Source of the DNA: Ichthyophis bannanicus
Lineage: Eukaryota; Chordata; Amphibia; Gymnophiona; Ichthyophiidae
Assembly: GCA_033557465.1 (NCBI GenBank)
Contig: CM066031.1
Location: forward strand, 1,672,206,800 to 1,672,270,799
Reading direction: 5' to 3'
DNA length: 64,000 bases
Part shown: positions 54,341 to 63,073 of the stretch, one piece after another
Layout: the number at the start of each line of letters is the position of its first letter
Position numbering within the stretch: position 1 is the first letter of the stretch
The notes under the pieces: generated by a model
Databases searched by the model: none
The model's input: the letters and a program-made list of their open reading frames with translations, nothing else
Told to the model about the DNA's origin: nothing
Made by a program: the position numbers and the translations under genes

Positions 54341-54601
54341 ATGGAGCCAGCGACGTTGGTCGCGGGGGCTGGCTAACAGCTGGCTTGGCCGACATGGGGG
54401 TACAAGAGAATGCCTTCTCGGGGAGGTTGAGGCCGGGGCTGTATGGGGGTGCTGGGGCAGTTATCGCCAGTAGTGCTGGCTCTGCTGTTTTAGGACTGGC
54501 GGGTGGTCTTGGCGGGTCTGGCGGGTTGGATTGCTCACTGGTCGCAGCTTGGCTTTGGGGGGGGGGGGGCGGCACAGGAACAAGGTTGTTACCTGTGCCG
54601 G

Positions 54602-54984
54602 TGGCGGGATCCCGGAGGTTTCCGGGGTCCCAGGCTACACTTGGACGGGGTGCCCCTGACCCAGTCAAACCCTGGTCGGCTTTTGCTATGGCATGGCGAA
54701 GTCGGCGGAAGGGTTAGGTAACTTGCCGGGGGGGGGGGGGCAAGTTATGGCGTTAGCGGTGGCAAGGCACTTTGCTAAGGTATGGCTGGTGCGGGCCGGG
54801 TGCCGCTAATCGATTGAGAAGGTGTAGCATGTTGGCATATTGTGAAATTGTTAAAGGTTAATAAAGCTGCGACCAGTTGTGTTCCATAAAATGTTGGTGT
54901 GGTGTCTTTTGTGGGGTTGGGAGATTGGGGGTGATGGGAGGTGGAGGAAATGGGCCCGAAGCACCAGGTCCGCCTGCCTCGGTT
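54602..54984 (+). repeat. Ngaro-1 repeat B1
   Basis: Direct copy of B2 (55278-55674), including CAAACCCTGGTCGGCTTTTG, GGCAAGGCACTTTGCTAAGG and TTAATAAAGCTGCG, i.e. a candidate poly(A) signal AATAAA at 54860-54865. Confidence 0.88.
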
Positions 54985-55206
54985 AATGAGGAGGCCGCGG
55001 GAAGGGTCCCGGCGGCCGACCCTAACCGGGCGAGCGGCCGGTGCGAGGACCCTGCGCGCGGCCACGGCTAGCTTTGAATTCATGGGCTCCTGGCGGTGGC
55101 AGCCGCGCGGGAGCCAATTGGAGAGGATCCTGGTGGTGTGGTGGGGGCCGGTGGGCAGCCTCCGCGTGGTTATTCACGGCGGAGGCTGCTCGGGGGTGCC
55201 GGCTTC
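54985..55206 (+). repeat. Ngaro-1 repeat A2
   Basis: Directly follows B1 (CTCGGTTA-ATGAGGAGG) and repeats A1. Confidence 0.88.
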
Positions 55207-55277
55207 CCGCCCGCCCTCGCATGCATATTTATGAGGGTGTGGTTTATGGGGTGTTGCAGCTTTGGGGGGGGTGGGTT

Positions 55278-55674
55278 GGCGGGATCCCGGAGGTTTCCTG
55301 GGTCCAGAGCCTCAGGCTACACTTGGGCGGGGGCGGGGGCGGGGTGCCCCTGACCCGGTCAAACCCTGGTCGGCTTTTGCTATGGCATGGCGAAGTCGGG
55401 GGAAGGGTTAGGTAACTTGCCGGGGGGGCAAGTTATGGCGTTAGCGGTGGCAAGGCACTTTGCTAAGGTATGGCTGGTGCGGGCCGGGTGCCGCTAATCG
55501 ATTGAGAAGGTGTAGCAGGTTGGCATATTGTGAAATTGTTAAAGGTTAATAAAGCTGCGACCAGTTGTGTTCCATAAAATGTTGGTGTGGTGTCTTTTGT
55601 GGGGTTGGGAGATTGGGGGTGATGGGAGGTGGAGGAAATGGGCCCGAAGCACCAGGTCCACCTGCCTCGGTTAA
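55278..55674 (+). repeat. Ngaro-1 repeat B2 (right end)
   Basis: Repeats B1 and ends CCTCGGTTAA at the PLE-1 border. It defines the right end of the element. Confidence 0.88.
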
Positions 55675-56627
55675 ACACCTTTGGAACAATAAAACCTGAT
55701 ACTTATGTGCTCAAAAGGTATGTTACCAAATATATGTTTTAAAAGCTAATCTTATATGATATTAAAAGTAATAAATAAATAAACGACACATTAAAACATA
55801 GTTACTGTTCCATTTTTAAAAAACATTGAGACATGATGCATGGAACATGAGCACAAGGTGTACTAAAAGACCGCCAAAACTTAAAGATCCCGGCACAAAG
55901 GAGATCTATCTATACAGACAAAAGGCGCCTTCCAGAGCAATGAACAATATTTATATGCTAAGAACGTTTATAAAAGGTGTGTATTATTACAGAAACTCTG
56001 TGATGCTGTGCCTGTATCTTGGGGAAACTAAACCAACTGTACCTATCTGTAGAGCCACGCTGCTAAGATGCAATTCATTGGAAGTCAGTAATACAATGAG
56101 GATTTGATTATGAAGACGCCGAGAACCGCGCCAAAAGTGGGGGGCGTGGCCAACTCCCCGCTGAGGTTACATGCCGTGCTTAGAGTGGCGATCAAGAAAC
56201 TACTTAAACGAAAAATTAGTAGAAGTTGATTGTGCAATCATGTAAGACACAAATGCATACACTGTGGACCTCATATTAAACAGTAAATAAATTAAAATCA
56301 TTTGGCCAAAGGAGACAGACGCTCATCTACACCCAGTCTAATAGTAAAATAGAGGGTGGAAACCTTGGTATACAAATGAATCGAATGAGAGGCACAAAAA
56401 TAAAATCAATAAATACGACTAGGAAGTGTAAAACCAATAAATAAGACAACCAATAAAAACGGTATTGTGAATAATGTAAGTACCGTAGTAGTGTATGAGT
56501 AAATAAATAAGTTAAACCCATGGTTTTAAATAACTCTGTATTGCACGTAGAAAATGACAAAACAGATTATTTTAAACTGTAAAAATGTGTCCAATCTAAA
56601 TTAAAGAATGACATAGAAATATGCAAA
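55675..56627 (-). other. PLE-1 3' non-coding part, distal
   Basis: AT-rich sequence downstream of the PLE-1 stop codon. No ORF recognised. Confidence 0.5.
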
Positions 56628-58853
56628 TCATAGGAACACTGACAGATCTACCTCTTGATTTAATCCATTTGGTTCCAAACTATTAAGTTCAAAAATGTAT
56701 CTCTGCTCTAATTTGAGCAAGATCTTGTTAATATCTCCCCCTCTCCAATGGGGAACTACTGTCCTAATAACTAAATATTTCAGATCATTAATAGTATGTT
56801 GTTTTTGCAGCCAATATGCGACAAGTGGACTATCCGAAATTTTCCTTTGTAGACAACTTCTATGCTCTATAATCCTGGTACAAATCTGTCGTATGGTTTT
56901 CCCAACATAGACTAAATTGCAAGGACATACTATCAAGTAGATCACTTTATCAGTTTTGCAATTAGAAAAATTATTTATGTAAATTTTTTGTTGCGTGACT
57001 GGATGAATGAAAGCTTCCTTGACCGTGATTGTATGTGAGCAAACAGAACAACTTCCACACTTAAAGTGGCCCTTAACTTTGGGAAATGGCTTGCAGTATG
57101 TAAGAGCAGATGGTACCAAAATATTCGCCAAGTTGGGATTGCGTTTATGAGCTACCATGACTTTTTTAGATGCGAAAGTGGGTAAAGAGGCTAGTAAATA
57201 CCATTCTTGTTTCAATATATTAATGATCTCTTTGGAATGGTGAGAAAAAGTAAGCGAGCAAACAACTTTATCAGTTTTTAAATGTTGCTTCTTCTGTAAA
57301 AGATCCGTACGATCTGTCTTGCAGGCCCTAAGAAATGCTTTTTTGATACAATGTTTAGGGTACCCATGCTGTCGGAATCTGTGGTGCATGTCGACTGCGT
57401 GTTTTTCAAAATCTGTATCAGTGGTACAAAGTCTTTTAATTCTTAAAAACTGGCTTACGGGCAAATTGTTTTTCAAAGAAGTATTGTGAAAACTATCGTA
57501 TTGCAAAAAAGTGTTGCGGTCAGTGGGTTTTCGATATAAGTCTGTGACAAATCCATTGTTTCCCTTTCTAATCATTATGTCAAGGTACGCTATACATTCA
57601 GAACTGAATGTACCTTCAAACTGTAGATTGGGATCCAAATTGTTAAGCCAATGGAAAAATTGCTGCAAGTCTGATACAGTGCCGTCCCATATCAATAACA
57701 CGTCATCAATGTACCTCTTCCATAGACGTATATGGGATTTAAATGGATGAAAGCTTAAAAATAGCTTCTCAAAATTAGCCACATATAAATTAGCAACGTC
57801 AGGGGCCATCGACGAGCCCATGGCCACCCCTTTTACTTGCTTATAAAATATTCCTTTAAACACAAAATAGTTTTCCATCATGGCTATGGAGGCTAGCTGT
57901 GTGAGATAAAAAGTGGGGATGCGAACAGGCTTTGGCCTTTGAATCAAGGTGTTAGCTAAAATTTCCATGGCTGTTTTTTGAGGTATGTTAGTGTAAAGTG
58001 AATTAATGTCCAAAGTAACTAATACTAATTTGTCATGATACCCTGAAAAACTCTGTAATATATTAATGATATGGGTTGAATCTTGCACATAGGAGTCTAC
58101 TTTAGAGACAAAGGGTCTTAAAAAAATGTCGAGAAATTTTGATATTGGTTCAAGGAGGGACCCTATGGCTGAAACTATGGGACGACCGGGGGGATTCTCA
58201 AGAGTTTTGTGGATTTTAGGAATCATGTAAATTGTTGGGGTGACTGGATGTGACACTGTAAGAAAGGATATTTCTTTAGGTGTCAAGTAACCAGCTTGAT
58301 TATCTACATATAAAAGAGTGTCTATTTGTTGCTGCAACTGTTTTGTCGGGTCATCATAAATCTTTTCATAAAAGACTGTGATACTAAGTTGGCGCGTAAC
58401 CTCAGCAATATAAGCAGTGCGACCTTGTATTACTAATGCCCCACCCTTATCTGCAGGTTTAATAATTATTGAATTATTATTACGAAGATTATTTAATGCT
58501 AACTTCTGTGCCTTAGAAAAATTGTAATAAACTTTGGCTTTGGTTTTCTTATGATATAATTGATTTATTCTAGATAAAACCACTTTCTCATAAGCTGTGA
58601 TTAGTGGATCAGTATTAGGCGGTGGCATCCAAGTTGATGATTTTTTAATGACTGAAAGATTGGTGTTAGTATCTTCAACATTACCAAAATAATTAATAAT
58701 TTTCAATTTACGAAAGAACTTAAACAATTCAATATGGGTGGTGAACTTATGTGCTTTTGTAGGCACAAAGGATAAGCCTTTTTCTAAAACTTGTGTTTCT
58801 GTATCACTAAGTTGATAACTGGAAAGATTGATAATGCTGCTCATAAGTCCCAA
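56628..58853 (-). CDS. PLE-1 reverse transcriptase-GIY-YIG endonuclease (intact)
   Basis: 741 codons without a stop. RT: IIIKPADKGGALVI (residues 127-142), NPPGRPIVSAIGSLLEP (220-236), VTLDINSLYTNIP (279-291, motif A), KGVAMGSSMAPDVANLYV (341-358, motif B) and the catalytic YIDD (381-384). A Cys cluster CGSCSVCSH (599-607) precedes the GIY-YIG nuclease: VIYLIVCPCNLVYVGKTIRQ (638-657) with the CPC insertion, then EHRSC and the C-terminal end DLSVFL. GVAMGSSMAP-type motif B and the Cys-GIY layout fit Neptune-like PLEs, which is an inference. 58853 is a TTG opening the overlap; the first ATG is 58844. Confidence 0.9.
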   Translation of the reverse strand: MGLMSSIINLSSYQLSDTETQVLEKGLSFVPTKAHKFTTHIELFKFFRKLKIINYFGNVEDTNTNLSVIKKSSTWMPPPNTDPLITAYEKVVLSRINQLYHKKTKAKVYYNFSKAQKLALNNLRNNNSIIIKPADKGGALVIQGRTAYIAEVTRQLSITVFYEKIYDDPTKQLQQQIDTLLYVDNQAGYLTPKEISFLTVSHPVTPTIYMIPKIHKTLENPPGRPIVSAIGSLLEPISKFLDIFLRPFVSKVDSYVQDSTHIINILQSFSGYHDKLVLVTLDINSLYTNIPQKTAMEILANTLIQRPKPVRIPTFYLTQLASIAMMENYFVFKGIFYKQVKGVAMGSSMAPDVANLYVANFEKLFLSFHPFKSHIRLWKRYIDDVLLIWDGTVSDLQQFFHWLNNLDPNLQFEGTFSSECIAYLDIMIRKGNNGFVTDLYRKPTDRNTFLQYDSFHNTSLKNNLPVSQFLRIKRLCTTDTDFEKHAVDMHHRFRQHGYPKHCIKKAFLRACKTDRTDLLQKKQHLKTDKVVCSLTFSHHSKEIINILKQEWYLLASLPTFASKKVMVAHKRNPNLANILVPSALTYCKPFPKVKGHFKCGSCSVCSHTITVKEAFIHPVTQQKIYINNFSNCKTDKVIYLIVCPCNLVYVGKTIRQICTRIIEHRSCLQRKISDSPLVAYWLQKQHTINDLKYLVIRTVVPHWRGGDINKILLKLEQRYIFELNSLEPNGLNQEVDLSVFL

Positions 58854-59581
58854 TCCAACCTTCTCTTGGACATGAGGCCCAGTCCTCTGCCTCGGACATG
58901 TGAGGGGTACGGATGGTGGTCCCTGGCATTGTGTGGTGAATTGTGAGGGTATTGATAGTAGTCGCGTCCACCTCCTCTCCAGAGAGAATCCATGTGAAAA
59001 TCCCGATGGGGACTACGTGTCTGACATCGGGGAGGGGGTGGAGCTGCAGAGAAGAGAGAACCTGAAGGATTTACAGGCTCTTCGGATTGTCTACCTGATG
59101 CACGTCTACTTCTTTTGTGACTTCTTACTGGATTAGGAGATGCAAAGGGAGACCTGCCTTTGGATCTATACCTGTTCCTAGGACTGTTCCTTACTTTCTG
59201 TCTAGGTGACTGTAGCGGCTTCTTATAAGAGGCATTTCTCTGCCTACCTTTAAAAACTGACCCATCGTGGGTCCAGTAATAAACTGTGTTCAATTTATAA
59301 TCCTCTTCGTCCCTTTTGAACTTTTTTATTTTTATATCCTTAATATCTTTCTTATATTCTATAGTATTTTTGTCAAACTTCCTTTTCTCAACTTCATATT
59401 GATTGGCTAGTTTCTTAAACTTATTCATTGATGAATCCATTAAAGGTTTGAGAACTTCAGCCCTGCATCTAGATGTATTTATAATTAAAATCATCAAATC
59501 TAGAGAACATTTGTTCAGAATCTTAATCCAATCGGACATAAAAGTTTTATCGTCCTTAAACATGCCCGGAGCTTTTTGCAT
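58841..59581 (-). CDS. PLE-1 ORF1, basic RG/SR-rich protein
   Basis: 246 codons from ATG 59581. The N-terminal half is helical and Lys-rich (NKFKKLANQYEVEKRKFDKN, KIKKFKRDEEDY), probably coiled coil. The C-terminal half is Arg/Ser/Pro/Gly-rich (MDSLWRGGGRDYY, HVRGRGLGLM). Homologous to ORF1 of PLE-2. The stop overlaps the RT start by 13 nt, and the RT frame is open in -1 for at least 120 nt upstream. Likely an RNA-binding partner, or the N-terminal part of a frameshift fusion. Confidence 0.7.
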   Translation of the reverse strand: MQKAPGMFKDDKTFMSDWIKILNKCSLDLMILIINTSRCRAEVLKPLMDSSMNKFKKLANQYEVEKRKFDKNTIEYKKDIKDIKIKKFKRDEEDYKLNTVYYWTHDGSVFKGRQRNASYKKPLQSPRQKVRNSPRNRYRSKGRSPFASPNPVRSHKRSRRASGRQSEEPVNPSGSLFSAAPPPPRCQTRSPHRDFHMDSLWRGGGRDYYQYPHNSPHNARDHHPYPSHVRGRGLGLMSKRRLDWDL

Positions 59582-59801
59582 CCTGAGTCCTCATGGAATA
59601 ATTTTCTTGCGACAGTATTCCAACATAGATGCAGCATAAAGGTCTTCTCTTATATAGCGCTGTGTCATCCGGACAAGGTTCCCCCCATTCTTCTTCCAAA
59701 TCTGGAGTGGTTTCATTTTCCGTAAAGAAGGGGTCCTCTGGAAGTAGTGACTGTAATTCTCCTTCTTTATAACTTAGGACATCCCTCCAGGGGGAAAACA
59801 T
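59556..59801 (-). CDS. PLE-1 small acidic ORF upstream of ORF1
   Basis: 81 codons from an ATG at 59801: acidic middle (TENETTPDLEEEWGEPCPDD), then basic residues. It overlaps ORF1 by 26 nt in another frame. It may be the original N-terminus of ORF1 separated by a frameshift, or an independent small ORF. Nothing recognisable. Confidence 0.4.
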   Translation of the reverse strand: MFSPWRDVLSYKEGELQSLLPEDPFFTENETTPDLEEEWGEPCPDDTALYKRRPLCCIYVGILSQENYSMRTQDAKSSGHV

Positions 59802-59856
59802 GGCTCAAAACCAAGGGCAAGCACAGAGGGAGCAAGAACCTCTTACAAGGAGCAAC

Positions 59857-60650
59857 CAGCAATACACAAGAAGAAAGAGTAGAGGATGAGTGCTTTATTA
59901 AATCCCCAACGCGTTTCGGCAGATGCCTTCTTCGGGGGGTGGATACTTTAATACAAAACAAAACACATTAAAAACATATTAAAAACACTGTGGGTCAAAG
60001 AAAATGAGCATGTTGGTTACAGTTTATTGTGTTTTTATTTTTATATTTATACATATTAATATTCAATGTGACTGATAAATAAATAAAACCACATATACAA
60101 AAAAATGATTATAAAAGTATACAGAAAAGACGCAGGGCAAATGAGAAGTCTCAAATCAATGTAAAAACCAATGTGCAGACATAAATACAACATGTTACTC
60201 ACATTTAAGCACAATGGGTACAAGGACCCTAGTCGTAGATCCTCTTATGTTGTAGTCCTCACCATAAGTTGGCAACAATTGGCTCTTGCAAAATAAGACT
60301 ATTGTGTATCTAATGAAACTACAATGCAACATAAAAAATAATCTGTAGCAAAACTAACATATTGACTAAAATGACAATAATAATAAAAAGGAGCCAAACC
60401 TACTGTTCTGAAACTCTCTAAAAATACAAAGGCTCAATGGCCCTAAAACAACAAGAAAAGGAAGTAAAAGAAACCGTGCCTCTGTGGTGAACAACAAAAG
60501 GACATATGGAGTCACAAGCTTATGCTGTTATGAATATACTAAATTGTATAGCTAATGCAAACCATAATACAACTAGTCAGGAACAGAGGATTATAAATGT
60601 TGTTAATGAGAAATATAAATATGTCTTAAAAGGGAACTGACTGTCCTAAT
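59857..60650 (-). repeat. PLE-1 upstream pseudo-LTR
   Basis: Direct copy of 48342-49437 without the SINE, lying just upstream of the coding ORFs and cut by Ngaro-2 at CCTAATGAGG. Confidence 0.86.
59901..59942 (-). ncRNA. Hammerhead ribozyme-like motif, upstream pseudo-LTR
   Basis: Minus strand CCCC-CCGAAGA-A-GGCA-TC-TGCC-GAAACGCGTT-GGGG. Stem I CCCC/GGGG, stem II GGCA/TGCC, GAA, a palindromic mini stem III ACGCGT and U as cleavage base. This fits the minimal type I hammerheads reported from PLEs, which are thought to work as dimers. U4 of the core is C, so activity is doubtful. Confidence 0.58.
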
Positions 60651-61690
60651 GAGGGGCTGGGCCGCCGGGCCCCGGTCCCGCGGCCGGCCTGGTAACCGGG
60701 TTCCGGGGCCCGACTACGCGGCTGGCCGTGTCTTGCTTGGGGGGGGGGCGGCGCGCTGGCACGCGTGCCCGCGCGCTCGGCCCCATGCGGTCCGGGGGGG
60801 CTTGTGATTGGTCCGCGTAGGCGGACACGTGACAGGCAGCGCGAGCAAGGAGGGCTCGCTGGCCGGCGATCCCTCTCTTCCTCCTTGCTCGCGCTGGTGA
60901 AAGGTTTGGAGGTGGTCGCTCTCGGGTGCGGGTGGGTTCCTCCGGCCTTACGTCCTCGTTTTTTCGTCTTGGTGCTGTTCGTCCCCGCGGGTCAATTAAA
61001 AAAAAAAAAAAAAAAGAGGAAGAAAGGAAACCAACGCGCTTTTCGCGTGGTTTCTTTTTTCTGCCCGGCCGAGTTCGGCGTGGCCGTTGGCTCTGTTGCA
61101 CGTGGGGGGGGGGGGGGGTTGGTCAGGCCGGGCCTGTGCGAGGCCTCGTTTGGTGAGCGGGTCACCCGGCTGGCCTCGCGACCTTTAGGTGCGGCGTTCC
61201 CCCTGCTGTGCCCAACTCCTTAAAAAAAAAAAAATAAATCATAAGGCAGATACAAATAACTTTCAAAAAAAAAAAAAATATATACGAGGACACCGGCTGT
61301 TATACAGCGGTGCTGCCTCGGTTGGTTGGGGGCAGGGCTTGTCGCTGGGTGCCGTCCTTTTGGCTGCGTGCCCCTTCAATCCATGGCCCGGCGGGTCCCG
61401 CTGCGGGGTGTGGCCAGGGGGGCGAGGGGTGCCGCCCGAGGGCGGGGAGCTCCGCGGCGTGGTGCCTTGCCCGGAGACCGCGGCAGGGCGGGCCGTGCCG
61501 CAGCCGTGGCTCCCGGCGGGCCGCCTGTGGCGCGGCGGAGCCGTGGGGTTAGCGGGGTGAGGCGGGCTTGGGGGTGGGGGACTGCTCGGGGGCTCCCTGT
61601 GCCCGTATGCGCAGCTGCGAGCGCCTCCGGGGGCGAACAGGCCCCTTCTGCGGGGCCTCCGGTGGAGGTTACTGCACTGGCGGCGTTGGG
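60651..61690 (+). other. Ngaro-2 leader
   Basis: GC-rich, with three long A runs after TT (60997-61015, 61221-61234, 61266-61279) and G runs near 61102-61118. No gene recognised. Long chance ORFs exist. Confidence 0.45.
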
Positions 61691-61695
61691 GGGCG

Positions 61696-63073
61696 GTGAG
61701 GTGTCGGGCGGCCCTGTTGGCGACGGCCCCGGGTCCCCGCAGGCCCCGGTCCACAGCCTGCTGCCTACTGCAGCGGAGGGCTGGCCCTCGTTATCACCCC
61801 CTCCCCCGGGCGTGGGGGGGTCTTCCCCATCACCTTGGTTTTCTCCTCCTCCTCCCGGTTTTCCGGGTTCAGCGGGCCCTTGGCCGTTCGGAGCGGCCCC
61901 GTGGGGGGGTGGGGGCCCTTGGGGTAGCTGGGGGGGTTGGTTTGGGGACGTGCGTGGGACGGCCGGGGGGGCTGGGGGGTTGGGGTCTTCGGCTCGGACT
62001 TGGGGGGCCGGGTCGCCCACAGCGATCGGTACCCCTGGTGCTCTGGCTGCTTCTTTCTCTTCTCTGCAGGTTCCGTGGACTTCATCGCATTCCACCTCCA
62101 TGGCTTCTTCTGGTACGTTGGCTGGTGCGGCCCCAGCGGGGTCCACTGCTGGGATCGAGGTTCCGGCGCCTGGCGTGTCAACTGGCGGGGCTCCTGTTGC
62201 CCCCGCTGGGGGGAGTGGTGAGTATGCTTGAATCTACTCCAGGCCCTGTGGGGGCGGGGAAGGTAGCTGGGAAGCGCAAGCGGGCTCGGCGCTGCAGGCG
62301 AGCATCCTCTTCCTCTTCGTCGTCGTCCTCGGCTTCCTCTCTCGGCTCCACTTGAGGGACGGCAGCGGGCGCTTCGGGTGGGGCTTCCGTCATACCGTGC
62401 TCTGAGTTGTGGGAGGCTGTTCCGCGGAAGTTGCGGCGGCGGATTAAGCGCCGAAAATATATTGACATCTTCCGTCTTCTTGATGGTCGGAAGCGCTCCG
62501 GTGAGAGCAGAAAAAAACCGCAAGGAGGACGAGAAGGCGGGCAGGGTGCGCAAGGTCTCTCGCAACACCCTTAACTGGACCCGTGCCTTCTTGCGTTTGG
62601 CGAGCGTATGGGGGCATTACTTCCCGGACCAGTACGGGGCCCTGATCGCCTATGCTGATAATATCCTGGCGGCGTCCCAGGCTCACGAGGGTTGGGCTTG
62701 GTTGAATTATGACGAGGAGTTTCGGGACCAGATGGAGGAGAATAGCCGCTTGATGTGGGGGACGAAGGACATCAACCTTTGGTTGACCCAGATGTCCGTT
62801 CGGGGTCGCGCTGGGGTATCCGGCGGGGCGGCTGGTAGGGCGGGGCCGTCCCCGCTGCCATCTAGCGGGCGCTCCTTTCGTGCCTCCGGCTCGGCTTTGC
62901 CTCAGCCAAAAGGAGCTGTCGGTGGGGGGGACGTCTGCTGGCGCTTCAACAAGGCGTCCTGCCCCTTCCCTGACTGCAAATTCAAGCACGCCTGCTCCTT
63001 GTGCGGGGGTGCGCACGCAGCTGCGAAGTGCAGCAGAAAGGGGGTTACGGGGGCCCCCTCGGCGGGAAAGTAA
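61696..63073 (+). pseudogene. Ngaro-2 gag-like ORF (one stop, one frameshift)
   Basis: First frame: low-complexity Pro/Gly/Ser part, a KRKRARRCRRASSSSS basic-Ser tract, a TGA at 62353-62355, then LWEAVPRKLRRRIKRRKYID and IFRLLDG, a Ngaro gag motif. At the A7 run near 62510 the frame changes to 62378-63073: WTRAFLRLASVWGHYFPDQ, HEGWAWLNYDEEFRDQM, DINLWLTQMSV, and the Cys/His motif CWRFNKASCPFPDCKFKH followed by CSLCGGAHAAAKC (C-x6-C-x4-C-x3-H plus C-x2-C-x4-H-x4-C). The zinc motif suggests nucleic-acid binding. Confidence 0.75.

Larger units (their letters stand above)
49645..55674 (+). mobile_element. Ngaro-1, YR retroelement with split direct repeats
   Basis: A1 49645-49871, internal part, B1 54602-54984, A2 54985-55206, B2 55278-55674. 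The A1...B1-A2-B2 order is the hallmark of Ngaro/PAT-type YR retroelements. The remnants of gag, RT and RNase H match Ngaro-2 or known Ngaro motifs. GC-rich and G-strand biased, unlike the AT-rich PLE around it. All coding parts are broken. Confidence 0.87.
48342..60650 (-). mobile_element. PLE-1, EN+ Penelope-like element with pseudo-LTRs
   Basis: Minus-strand element with two direct repeats (48342-49437 and 59857-60650) flanking the coding region, as the pseudo-LTRs of Penelope-like elements do. Coding: a small ORF (59801-59556), ORF1 (59581-58841) and an intact RT/GIY-YIG ORF (58853-56628). A SINE (49101-49393) and Ngaro-1 (49645-55674) are nested inside, and Ngaro-2 cuts the outer repeat at 60650. 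It interrupts DIRS-E. Confidence 0.87.

Noticed and set aside
61326..62231. 301-codon Pro/Gly/Ala-rich ORF as an independent gene
   Set aside because: The region is very GC-rich and has long ORFs in several frames on both strands. The recognisable gag motif appears only later and in another frame.
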